Positions 34,311-43,347 of a stretch of 52,955 bases of DNA are shown here, one piece after another (the stretch's first letter is position 1; every line of letters starts with the position of its first letter). Source of the stretch: Magnetococcales bacterium (GTDB lineage: Bacteria; Pseudomonadota; Magnetococcia; Magnetococcales; JADFWT01); the NCBI GenBank assembly GCA_015233785.1, contig JADFWT010000007.1, positions 1 to 52,955 of the forward strand, given 5' to 3'. Both the position numbers and the translations under genes were made by a program. A model generated the notes under the pieces. It saw nothing but the letters and a program-made list of their open reading frames with translations. It was not told the origin of the DNA and searched no databases.

Positions 34311-34381
34311 CCAGAGGGCGTCACGCCTTCTGGCGGGTCCAGGGCAGCGCCCTGGCAGGGGGGTAAGGGGGCAAAGCCCCC
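34311..34381. repeat. REP-like intergenic element of three tandem hairpins
   Basis: Three GC-rich hairpins sit in a row: 34311-34333 (CCAGAGGGCG with an imperfect partner CGCCTTCTGG), 34339-34355 (CCAGGGC-AGC-GCCCTGG) and 34367-34381 (GGGGGC-AAA-GCCCCC). It lies between elbB and a mini-gene. Such composite units occur in many proteobacterial genomes as dispersed repeats. Only one copy is in this window, so the repeat nature is inferred. It may also act as an mRNA 3' stabiliser or terminator. Confidence 0.6.
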
Positions 34382-34392
34382 AAAACAAAGAC

Positions 34393-34554
34393 TCAATCCG
34401 CGCGGGGCACACCAAACCAGTTGCAAAACTTCTTCCCAGTCTTGATTTTATTCTGAAAATAGCCGTCAGTATAGTCCCGTTTCAGGCCGTCTTTGATGGC
34501 CAGATAGAAGATCCAACCAATGGCGGCCAAGGGAATCAAATTCAGCAGTTCCAT
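34393..34554 (-). CDS. 53-residue small membrane protein, predicted
   Basis: An open frame from ATG 34554 to TGA 34393 encodes 53 residues beginning MELLNLIPLAAIGWIFYLAI. There is one strong hydrophobic segment (about 4-20) followed by an amphipathic, charged tail with GYFQNKIKTGKKFCNWF. It is the only reasonable reading in the 443 nt between groEL and elbB, and residue composition is natural for a small membrane protein. No clear ribosome binding site is seen (only TAGAGC nearby), and I know no family, so it remains a prediction. Confidence 0.5.
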   Translation of the reverse strand: MELLNLIPLAAIGWIFYLAIKDGLKRDYTDGYFQNKIKTGKKFCNWFGVPRAD

Positions 34555-34633
34555 AGTGCTCTACCCACGCAAGAGATGGTTTATTTCGGCGACATCGCAA
34601 AGCGACTCACCCAACAGTATAGCAGATTCCAGA

Positions 34634-34670
34634 CAAAAACACCCCCAATGGAATCAACCATCGGGGGTGT
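34634..34670 (-). terminator. Rho-independent terminator after groEL
   Basis: On the minus strand a 13-bp stem with one mismatch (arms 34639-34651 and 34658-34670, built on ACACCCCC/GGGGGTGT) is followed by five T. It lies about 55 nt after the groEL stop codon. Confidence 0.85.
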
Positions 34671-34724
34671 CGATGCTCTAACCCTATCCGACCGGGCCTT
34701 CAAGCGGTGTGCGATAAGGCGTGA

Positions 34725-36395
<1,671 letters not shown>

Positions 36396-36514
36396 TCACT
36401 ATCCTTATCTCAATTATATCTATTCAGTTCGCGATCTCGTACTCAGCGATTCACACCGGGTAAACCGGGAGAACAGAGGCCAAGCTCAGCCTCCAGCTCT
36501 ACAATGAATCAAGC

Positions 36515-36808
36515 TCAGTCGATAACGCCCATGATGTCGGACTCACGCATGATCAACAGCTCTTCGCCGTCCATCTTCACTTCGGTGCCGGCATATTTTG
36601 CAAACAGCACGCGATCACCCTTCTCGACGTCCAGCTTGCGAACCTTGCCGTCATCACCGACAGCACCGTTGCCCACAGCCAGAATCTCGCCCTGAATCGG
36701 CTTCTCTTTGGCGGTATCGGGAATAATGATGCCACCAGCAGTCTTGTTGTCCTGCTCAATGCGCTTGACGATGACGCGATCATGTAGGGGACGAATCTTG
36801 GTTTTCAT
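36515..36808 (-). CDS. groES: Co-chaperonin GroES (Hsp10)
   Basis: GroES caps GroEL. The 97-residue protein has [12 protein letters not shown] (about 5-16), the mobile loop [15 protein letters not shown] (about 23-37) with the GroEL-binding Ile-Ile-Ile, and ends with [12 protein letters not shown]. The ATG at 36808 is 8 nt or more after purine-rich GGAGG-AGAAGG sequence. It leads the groESL operon. Confidence 0.97.
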   Translation of the reverse strand: MKTKIRPLHDRVIVKRIEQDNKTAGGIIIPDTAKEKPIQGEILAVGNGAVGDDGKVRKLDVEKGDRVLFAKYAGTEVKMDGEELLIMRESDIMGVID

Positions 36809-36911
36809 GGCCTTCTCATGCCTCCAGCGTGCGGAACCTTAGCGGCTCCATAGAAGTTCGATATATAATCAGATAGTTGCGCAAATCGCTCCCGACTTGG
36901 GCGCTCCACTG

Positions 36912-36938
36912 CTAGCACTCAAGCTGCGCAAGTGCTTA
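36912..36938 (-). promoter_or_regulatory. CIRCE operator (HrcA binding site) upstream of groESL
   Basis: The inverted repeat CTAGCACTC-N9-AAGTGCTTA matches the CIRCE consensus TTAGCACTC-N9-GAGTGCTAA at 15 of 18 arm positions. It lies just downstream of the predicted groES promoter start, about 104 nt before the groES ATG. HrcA would repress groESL here until heat or unfolded protein load. hrcA itself is not in the window. Confidence 0.85.
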
Positions 36939-36954
36939 ACGATGATTGACCCTG

Positions 36955-36982
36955 AATTTAGGGATTCTTATGGGGATGTCAA
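36955..36982 (-). promoter_or_regulatory. sigma70 promoter for groESL
   Basis: On the minus strand a perfect TTGACA (36977-36982) is followed after 16 nt by TAAATT (36955-36960). Transcription would start close to the edge of the CIRCE element, the usual arrangement for HrcA control. Confidence 0.75.
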
Positions 36983-37048
36983 GTGGTGGGATCAAAAAAA
37001 ATTACAATGCCCAATTTATTTTGATTCATATCCTGAGAAAATCAGTGA

Positions 37049-38350
37049 TCAATGATCAGAATGATCCGTACGAGCAAAACGGGTCAGCTCCGCCTGAAGA
37101 CGACCCGCCGAGGCTTCCGGCAGCGCCACATCCAGATGCATATGGTCGCCCTCTTCACGCTGGCGCACAACACGCCCCTCCTGATGCAGACGGGCCATCA
37201 ACGCCCCCTCCCACACCGGGATCGAAAGCTGAAAATGGTGCCAGCTTCGGGAGACCTCGCGCTCCAGCACCGCCAGAAACGCATCCAGCCCTTCGCCGCT
37301 CTGCGCCGAAACCACCAGCGTATTGTCTCGCTCCCGCAGACGCGCCGCCAGCGAGGCACCGTTCTCCAGAAGGTCAACTTTGTTGAACAGCGTCAACATC
37401 GGCTTGCGATGGACTTCCAACTCCTCCAGAACTTCCTGTACCGCCTCCATCTGCGATTCATGATCCGGGTCGGAGATATCCACCACCTGAATCAGAAGAT
37501 CCGCCTCACACACCTCCTCCAGCGTGGCGCGAAAGGCGGAGACCAGTGCATGGGGAAGATCACGGATAAACCCCACCGTATCGCCCAACACCACCTTGCC
37601 TCCCTGAGGCAACACCACGCCGCGCATGGTGGGATCCAACGTGGCGAACAGTTGATCCTTGACCCCCACCTCGGCCCCGGAAAGTCGATTGAACAGCGTT
37701 GATTTTCCGGCGTTGGTATACCCCACCAGAGCGGCGGTAAATAGCGGTACATCCCGACGTGGGGCACGTTGCAGAGCGCGGGTGCGTGCCACCTCCTTGA
37801 GGGCACGCTTCAGCTTGGCGATGCGCTGGCGAATCAAGCGGCGGTCAATCTCAATCTGTGCCTCGCCAGGACCACCGCGTAATCCTACACCACCCCGTTG
37901 ACGCTCCAGATGGGTCCAGGAGCGCACCAAGCGCGACTGCTGATAGATCAGAGAGGCCAGCTGCACCTGCATGCGCCCCTCACGGGTACGGGCGCGAGAT
38001 GCAAAAATCTCCAGAATCAAGCCGGTACGGTCCACCACCTTGACCTTTAAGGCACGCTCAAGATTGCGCTGCTGGACCGGCGACAGGGTGTGATTCACCA
38101 CCACCACATCCACCTCGCGATCCTGGACCACCTCCGCGATACGCTCTACCTGACCGCGTCCGAAATAGGCCCCAGGCGCAATCTGCGAGATAGAAAAGAA
38201 GAGACGGTCCAACGGCACAAGCGCTGCACTGGTGGTGAGATGGTACAACTCCTCGCAAAGGCGCTCGGCCAACTCACGACCACCCTGCTGGACCACCGCC
38301 TGCACCAACAGGGCGCGTTCCGGCGCAACATGGGTCTCAAACATGGACAT
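37049..38350 (-). CDS. hflX: GTPase HflX
   Basis: HflX is a ribosome-binding GTPase that splits stalled or heat-damaged 70S ribosomes. The 433-residue protein has the N-terminal HflX domain (about 1-185, with GRGQVERIAE and the glycine-rich GGVGLRGGPGE linker). The G domain has G1 GYTNAGKST (about 213-221), G3 DTVGFIRDLP, G4 NKVD, and a C-terminal domain. ATG 38350 or the ATG six nt later may be used. It lies downstream of hfq in the common miaA-hfq-hflX order. Confidence 0.94.
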   Translation of the reverse strand: MSMFETHVAPERALLVQAVVQQGGRELAERLCEELYHLTTSAALVPLDRLFFSISQIAPGAYFGRGQVERIAEVVQDREVDVVVVNHTLSPVQQRNLERALKVKVVDRTGLILEIFASRARTREGRMQVQLASLIYQQSRLVRSWTHLERQRGGVGLRGGPGEAQIEIDRRLIRQRIAKLKRALKEVARTRALQRAPRRDVPLFTAALVGYTNAGKSTLFNRLSGAEVGVKDQLFATLDPTMRGVVLPQGGKVVLGDTVGFIRDLPHALVSAFRATLEEVCEADLLIQVVDISDPDHESQMEAVQEVLEELEVHRKPMLTLFNKVDLLENGASLAARLRERDNTLVVSAQSGEGLDAFLAVLEREVSRSWHHFQLSIPVWEGALMARLHQEGRVVRQREEGDHMHLDVALPEASAGRLQAELTRFARTDHSDH

Positions 38351-38520
38351 GCAGGGAGATTATCAAATAGAACGGACCTGGAAGCGCCGATAAAGCGCAA
38401 AGCAAGCCGACACCACGCCGCACAGATTGCACGCCGAACATGTCAGAGACAAGTGTGGGAAGCATCGAATGGGAGCGCGTCATGACGCGGCAGACCCCAT
38501 CCGATTGCACAGCAACCGCA

Positions 38521-38805
38521 TTAATGGTCGCTCTCGTTGCTTGGCGGCTGCGCACCACTACCTGCTGCTGGGCTGCGAGCACTGGTGATGTGAACGTTGC
38601 GGGAAGGCATGACCGTGGAGATGGCATGCTTGAATACCAACTGGGTGACGCTGTTCTTCAACATCAGGCAGTAGTTGTCAAAAGAGGTGATCACCCCTTG
38701 CAACTTGATGCCATTCATTAAAAACACCGTCACCGGCACCTTTTCCCGACGCAGTGTGTTTAAAAACGGATCCTGGATATTACTGGGCCCGGTGTGATTG
38801 GCCAT
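38521..38805 (-). CDS. hfq: RNA chaperone Hfq
   Basis: Hfq forms a hexamer that pairs small RNAs with mRNAs. From ATG 38805 the product has 94 residues. Sm1 and Sm2 are intact: [20 protein letters not shown] near the start, [18 protein letters not shown] and [12 protein letters not shown]. Compared with E. coli, Tyr55 of the YKH motif is Phe and Phe39 is Tyr. The C-terminal tail (about 71-94) is short and Ser/Pro-rich with an acidic end. Longer in-frame starts upstream are not homologous. It is preceded by its own promoter and a palindrome. Confidence 0.95.
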   Translation of the reverse strand: MANHTGPSNIQDPFLNTLRREKVPVTVFLMNGIKLQGVITSFDNYCLMLKNSVTQLVFKHAISTVMPSRNVHITSARSPAAGSGAQPPSNESDH

Positions 38806-38825
38806 TTTATTCAACCCCCATTTTG

Positions 38826-38841
38826 GTCTTACTTGTAAGAC
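38826..38841. promoter_or_regulatory. Perfect 16-nt palindrome in the hfq leader
   Basis: GTCTTAC-TT-GTAAGAC is a perfect 7-bp inverted repeat 20 nt upstream of the hfq start codon and just downstream of its predicted -10 box. It could be a repressor site at the promoter or a small RNA hairpin near the translation start. Confidence 0.5.
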
Positions 38842-38845
38842 GCTT

Positions 38846-38874
38846 AATTTATTGTTTATCCTAGCGTGATTCAA
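38846..38874 (-). promoter_or_regulatory. Possible sigma70 promoter for hfq
   Basis: On the minus strand TTGAAT (38869-38874) and TAAATT (38846-38851) are separated by 17 nt in the gap between miaA and hfq. It would give hfq-hflX a start independent of miaA. Confidence 0.5.
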
Positions 38875-38895
38875 GGATCAACGCGCACGCATTCA

Positions 38896-39870
38896 TTACT
38901 TTCCCATATCACGCTCTTTCGACAAAAATGCTTCGGTCAATTGTATGGCCTGCTCTCTCTCATCGTTTGAGAACCAGTGGACCCCCTCCACCTTACGTAA
39001 CCATGTCCCCTGCCGCTTGGCATACTGACGCGTCGCATATATACCACGCTGGATAGCCTCTTCCAGCGAACCCCTCCCATCAAGATAGTCGAAGATCTGC
39101 CGATAACCTACCGATTTCATCGCAGGTAGGGCGCGATCCAGCCCCCTATTACGCAAGGCCGTCGCCTCCTCTACCAAGCCTGACTCCACCATCTGTTTGA
39201 ATCGTTGTTCAATTCTCTCCCAAAGCTGTATCTTGGGCAAATGTATAGCCAGCTTTAAAATAGAATATTTTGGTCGAGGCGTTGGCGGTTGGTCCTGTTG
39301 CCATGCGCTCAAAATCCGCCCACTGCTCTCCGCCACCACCAAACCACGCACAATCCGCTGACGGTCTCCCGTCGTCACCTTGCGGGCAAACTGAGGATCA
39401 ACCTTCACCAACTGGGCATGCAGTCCCAGCAGGCCCTCCTTATCCGCCTGCCGCTCCAGACGCCGCCGGATCGCCTCATCCACGGGCGGGGTTGGGGCCA
39501 AACCATGCTCCACCGCTCGAAAATAGAGCCCCGTTCCACCCACCAGCATCGGCACCACCCCTCGGGAACGGCAATCCTCCGCCACCTCCACCACCGCCCG
39601 CCGAAAGCGACCCGCAGAGTATGGGTCGTCCGGTTCTGCGACATCCAGCAGGTGATGCACCACCCCACGACGCTCTTCCAAAGCGGGCTTTGCACTGCCA
39701 ATATCCATTCCACGGTAGACCTGGACCGAATCGGCGTTTACGATTTCCATAGAAAACCGTTCGGCCAGCTCCAAAGCCAGATCCGTCTTGCCGGTGGCGG
39801 TGGCTCCCATCAGAAATATCATGGGGCCACCATCTGCTGCTTCCGAGCCTTTAATCTCTTCACCCATCAT
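38896..39870 (-). CDS. miaA: tRNA dimethylallyltransferase MiaA
   Basis: MiaA adds dimethylallyl to A37 of tRNAs reading UNN codons. The P-loop is GATATGKTDLA, followed by the substrate-binding NADSVQVYRGMDIGSAKP. Further motifs are HHLLDVAEPDDPYS, GGTGLYFRA and, near the C-terminus, ATRQYAKRQGTWLRK, which grips the anticodon loop. The start is uncertain: ATG 39870 (324 aa) is reported, but ATG 39885, or an internal ATG just before the P-loop, is possible, none with a clear site. It is divergent from the SDR gene with almost no gap. Confidence 0.93.
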   Translation of the reverse strand: MMGEEIKGSEAADGGPMIFLMGATATGKTDLALELAERFSMEIVNADSVQVYRGMDIGSAKPALEERRGVVHHLLDVAEPDDPYSAGRFRRAVVEVAEDCRSRGVVPMLVGGTGLYFRAVEHGLAPTPPVDEAIRRRLERQADKEGLLGLHAQLVKVDPQFARKVTTGDRQRIVRGLVVAESSGRILSAWQQDQPPTPRPKYSILKLAIHLPKIQLWERIEQRFKQMVESGLVEEATALRNRGLDRALPAMKSVGYRQIFDYLDGRGSLEEAIQRGIYATRQYAKRQGTWLRKVEGVHWFSNDEREQAIQLTEAFLSKERDMGK

Positions 39871-39883
39871 GTTTGAGGTCGTC

Positions 39884-40636
39884 ATGCTACTGAAAAACCG
39901 TATCGCACTGGTCACCGGCGCCGGATCCGGGCTGGGACGCGCCATCGCCATCGCCTATGCCCAAGAAGGGGCCACCGTCATTCTGCTGGGACGACGCCAG
40001 GAAGCGCTGGAAGAGAGCTACGACCTCATCGCCGACCAGGGAGGAAGCGCCACCATCGTGCCGCTGGACCTGGAAAAAGAGCTGCCCCGCGTTTCCGAAC
40101 TGGCCGCCACCATTGCCCAGCGCTTCGGCCTGCTGGATATCCTGGTCAATAATGCCGCTCAACTGGGTGCCCTCACCCCCATGACCGGTTACGAACCCGC
40201 CATGTGGGAGAGCATCTTGCGGGTCAACCTCACCGCGCCGTTCTTCCTCACCAGAGAGCTGATGCCACTGCTCAAACGCAGCAACAACGCCTCGGTGATC
40301 AACCTCTCCTCCGGGGTGGCGCTCCATGGTCGGGCCTACTGGGGCGCCTACGCCGCCTCCAAAGCCGCCCTGATGAATCTCACCGAAACATGGGCCCAGG
40401 AGATGACCAACAACATAGTACGCCTTAACAGCGTTAATCCCGGCGGAACCGCTACCGACATGCGCGCCACCGCTTTTCCCGGCGAAGATCCCGCCACACT
40501 CCCCAGTCCGGAACAGGTGGTGCCGATTTTTCTCTATCTGGCCAGTCACCACGCCAAGGAGATTCAAGGACGCCATCTGGATGCCAGAGAGTGGATGCAC
40601 TGGACGCCTCCCAAAGAGAAACCGTCGATTCAATAG
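39884..40636 (+). CDS. YciK-type short-chain dehydrogenase/reductase
   Basis: A 250-residue classical SDR. The NAD(P) motif is TGAGSGLGRA (11-20), with LVNNAAQLG (88-95), catalytic Ser143 and the pair Tyr156/Lys160 in YAASK. ATG 39884 is preceded by GAGG at 5 nt, fixing the start. The sequence MLLKNRIALVTGAGSG and the region around WGAYAASKAAL match YciK-like oxidoreductases of unknown substrate. An Arg at the end of the second strand (GRRQ, residues 37-38) favours NADP. It is divergent from miaA; the start codons are within 15 nt or overlap. Confidence 0.88.
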   Translation: MLLKNRIALVTGAGSGLGRAIAIAYAQEGATVILLGRRQEALEESYDLIADQGGSATIVPLDLEKELPRVSELAATIAQRFGLLDILVNNAAQLGALTPMTGYEPAMWESILRVNLTAPFFLTRELMPLLKRSNNASVINLSSGVALHGRAYWGAYAASKAALMNLTETWAQEMTNNIVRLNSVNPGGTATDMRATAFPGEDPATLPSPEQVVPIFLYLASHHAKEIQGRHLDAREWMHWTPPKEKPSIQ

Positions 40637-40784
40637 GGCATCCCGGCCCCGTGACGGGTCCACAACACCCGCATTACACCACAAATAATAATACAAGTTA
40701 AGAAAATTATGCATGAAGATAGAGACGATACAAGCATGAATGGCCGCCTGTTTCGCCCGTTTTGGCTCCATACAACTGATAGTT

Positions 40785-42440
40785 TTATAGCTTCAAAACC
40801 ACCATGGTGGTGTCATCTTCTTGTTCTCTGCTTGCGCGATGACGGGCCAGACGCTCCCGAACCAACTCCAGTGGCGCGCCTGCGTTAAAAATACGTCCCA
40901 ACAGCTCGGTCATCCGCTCCAAACCAAACATCTGGCCCGCCGGATCCGCCGCCTCAACCGCACCATCAGAAAAAGCCGCTACACACCCGCCGGAAACCAC
41001 CTCACAAACCGTATCCATCAACCCCAGCATCTCTGCCCCCACGATGCCCAGCGGCAACCCGGTTGAGGGCAACATCTCCACAAGCGCCCCCTCTTCATCA
41101 AATATCAACACATCCGGCATGCCACTGTTCCATATCGTCAAACGACCACAGGCACGATCGAGCGCCAAACCACAGCAGGCCAGATAAAAGCCGGTGGGAA
41201 GCTTGCCGTAAAGCTTGCCGTTGATCTCCTGAAGAATCTCATCCATACCAAACCCCTTGGCGGTCATGGCGTAAAATATATCCTCCACGATGGGGCCACC
41301 GATAGCCGCCGACAGGCCATGGCCGGTAAAGTCGCCAATCAACACCTGATGCACCCCATCCGGCCGCGCCGCCGCCAACAGTAGATCGCCGTTGCTGCGC
41401 TCCACCGGATCCATCAGATAACGCAGGCCCTGGGGATCAAATCGAGAGGATTGACGCATCTTGGCAATGATGTTCTCAATCAACTCTCGCTCCTGAGAGA
41501 GGGTATCCCGATGGGCGCGAACCTCCGTCAGCGCCGCCTGCAACGCCGCATCGGTACGTTTGCGCTCGGTGATGTCCTCCTCCACCGCCACAAAATGGGT
41601 GCAGTGCCCATGGCCGTCACGAATCGCCGAAATGGCCGTCGAAGCCCAGAATAACGAACCATCCTTGCGTCGGTTGTGAAACTCGCCAAACCAGACCTTA
41701 CCCTCCAGAATGGTCTTCCACATCTTCTGGTAGTCTTTCGGTGCCTTCTCCCCCGATTTGAGAAGACGAGGATTGCGCCCCACAACCTCTTCCCGACGAT
41801 AGCCGGTCATCTCGACAAATTGTGGATTGACGTACAGAATGCGATTTTGAGCATCGGTGATCACAACCGATGTGGGGCTGTTCTCCACCGCCAGAGAGAG
41901 CGTCTGAGCCTCGGCTTCATCCCGCTCCTGCTGGGTGACATCCCGAACCACACCGGTAAACAGACGCCGACCGTTCACCTGTACCTCGGTAACCGACAGC
42001 TCCAGAGGAAACACCCGCCCCCCCCGCCGCACACCAGTCAGCCGACGCACCCGTCCAATGATGTGCGTCTGCCCGGTCTCAAGATAGTTGCGGATATAGT
42101 TGTCGTGCTGCTCTCGATGGGGCGACGGCATCAGCATGGAGATGTTGACGCCAATGAGCACCTCCTTCGGATAACCGAAGATCTCCAGCCCCGCCTTATT
42201 GATGGACTCAATGCGGCCCTGCTGGTCGATGGTCAAAATGCCATCCACCACCGAGTTGAGCACCCCCCGCCGTAGCGCCCGGTTCTCTTCCAGCTCCCGC
42301 TGGACGCGTGCGTGCTCGGCGACTTGTGTCTCAAGACGCTGACGCTGCTGCTCTGATTCCTGCCCCTGCTGGGCCAACTCACGATTGGCGGCAATCAACA
42401 ACAGAACCGCCTCGCTTAATCCGCTATCCTTGCTTTCCAT
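40785..42440 (-). CDS. PAS-PAS-SpoIIE (PP2C-type) phosphatase
   Basis: The 551-residue cytoplasmic protein begins with a coiled coil (about 15-65), followed by two PAS domains (about 60-175 and 185-310). The second has ITDAQNRILYVN and the PAC end VAVEEDITERKR. A second coiled coil precedes a SpoIIE/PP2C phosphatase domain (about 360-551). Metal-binding motifs there are IGDFTGHGLSAA, FSDGAVEA and the terminal EDDTTMVVL. Such proteins dephosphorylate anti-sigma antagonists in partner-switching systems; no antagonist gene is nearby. ATG 42440 is preceded by GGGAAAGGT. No membrane helix is present. Confidence 0.88.
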   Translation of the reverse strand: MESKDSGLSEAVLLLIAANRELAQQGQESEQQRQRLETQVAEHARVQRELEENRALRRGVLNSVVDGILTIDQQGRIESINKAGLEIFGYPKEVLIGVNISMLMPSPHREQHDNYIRNYLETGQTHIIGRVRRLTGVRRGGRVFPLELSVTEVQVNGRRLFTGVVRDVTQQERDEAEAQTLSLAVENSPTSVVITDAQNRILYVNPQFVEMTGYRREEVVGRNPRLLKSGEKAPKDYQKMWKTILEGKVWFGEFHNRRKDGSLFWASTAISAIRDGHGHCTHFVAVEEDITERKRTDAALQAALTEVRAHRDTLSQERELIENIIAKMRQSSRFDPQGLRYLMDPVERSNGDLLLAAARPDGVHQVLIGDFTGHGLSAAIGGPIVEDIFYAMTAKGFGMDEILQEINGKLYGKLPTGFYLACCGLALDRACGRLTIWNSGMPDVLIFDEEGALVEMLPSTGLPLGIVGAEMLGLMDTVCEVVSGGCVAAFSDGAVEAADPAGQMFGLERMTELLGRIFNAGAPLELVRERLARHRASREQEDDTTMVVLKL

Positions 42441-42535
42441 ACCTTTCCCATAACAATCCGAACAGCCCATCGGCCTGTTAAACTTTCATTTACATGATAA
42501 ACGATCCATGACAACAAGGCCAGCGCCAGTTGCAA

Positions 42536-43240
42536 TTAATACGCATTCAGGATGTTCTGCTCGGCAAAACTGAAATACTGCTCATCCGCCATGATGACGT
42601 GATCAAGCACCTTGACCTCAAGAGGAATCACTGTGCGCAGTAGAATCTTGGTCATGGTGATGTCGTGCTGGCTGGGTGTGGGATTGCCCGATGGATGGTT
42701 ATGAGCCAGAATGATTGATGCCGCCTTGTGGCGAATAATCGCCTCTACCACCTGGCGAGGGTGAACATCCACCTCTTTTACCGTACCCTCGTTCACCAAC
42801 GCCGGAAAGAGCAGACGGTTGCGCGGGTCCAGACAGAGCACGTAGAACATCTCTTCGGTATGGCCGCTCATGAGCGCCTTGAGATAATCCACCACCGTTC
42901 TCAGCTCATCCATGGAACGACGCTCCTGAGTGGTACGATCCAGAAGATAGCGCCGGGAGATGGCCGGAATCAGGCTCAAAAATTGGGCGGACTTGGGACC
43001 AATGCCGCTCACCTGGGCCAGATCGGTGGGGTCCGCCTCCAGCACGGCGGAGAGCGATCCAAAACGCTTGATCAACTGATGGGCCAGAGGATTGGTATCC
43101 TTGCGGGAGAAGGTGTTGAACAATAACAGCTCCAGCGCCTGATGGTCTTCGAACCCCTCCAGCCCATCCTGGAGAAAACGATTCCACAGACGTTCCCGAT
43201 GGCCGTGGTGCAGGGTATGATCTTTGGTACGCTTATCCAT
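42536..43240 (-). CDS. radC: RadC family JAMM-domain protein
   Basis: The 234-residue protein has an N-terminal helix-hairpin-helix-type part (about 45-85, with SGIGPKSAQFLSLIP) and a C-terminal JAMM/MPN metal domain. The domain motif is HNHPSGNPTPSQHD (about 179-192). RadC was linked to DNA repair, but its function is debated. The start ATG 43240 gives DHTLHHGHRERLWNRFL, a common RadC opening. It stands alone between the phosphatase and dnaB genes, on the opposite strand from dnaB. Confidence 0.9.
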   Translation of the reverse strand: MDKRTKDHTLHHGHRERLWNRFLQDGLEGFEDHQALELLLFNTFSRKDTNPLAHQLIKRFGSLSAVLEADPTDLAQVSGIGPKSAQFLSLIPAISRRYLLDRTTQERRSMDELRTVVDYLKALMSGHTEEMFYVLCLDPRNRLLFPALVNEGTVKEVDVHPRQVVEAIIRHKAASIILAHNHPSGNPTPSQHDITMTKILLRTVIPLEVKVLDHVIMADEQYFSFAEQNILNAY

Positions 43241-43347
43241 TGTGAATCACCGTCTCATGACGTTGACGCCCTATCCGGCGCGAGAATGACACGACCCATG
43301 GCAAATTTGAAGCGCAATCCAACCTCAATCCTAGGATTTCGGTGAAT

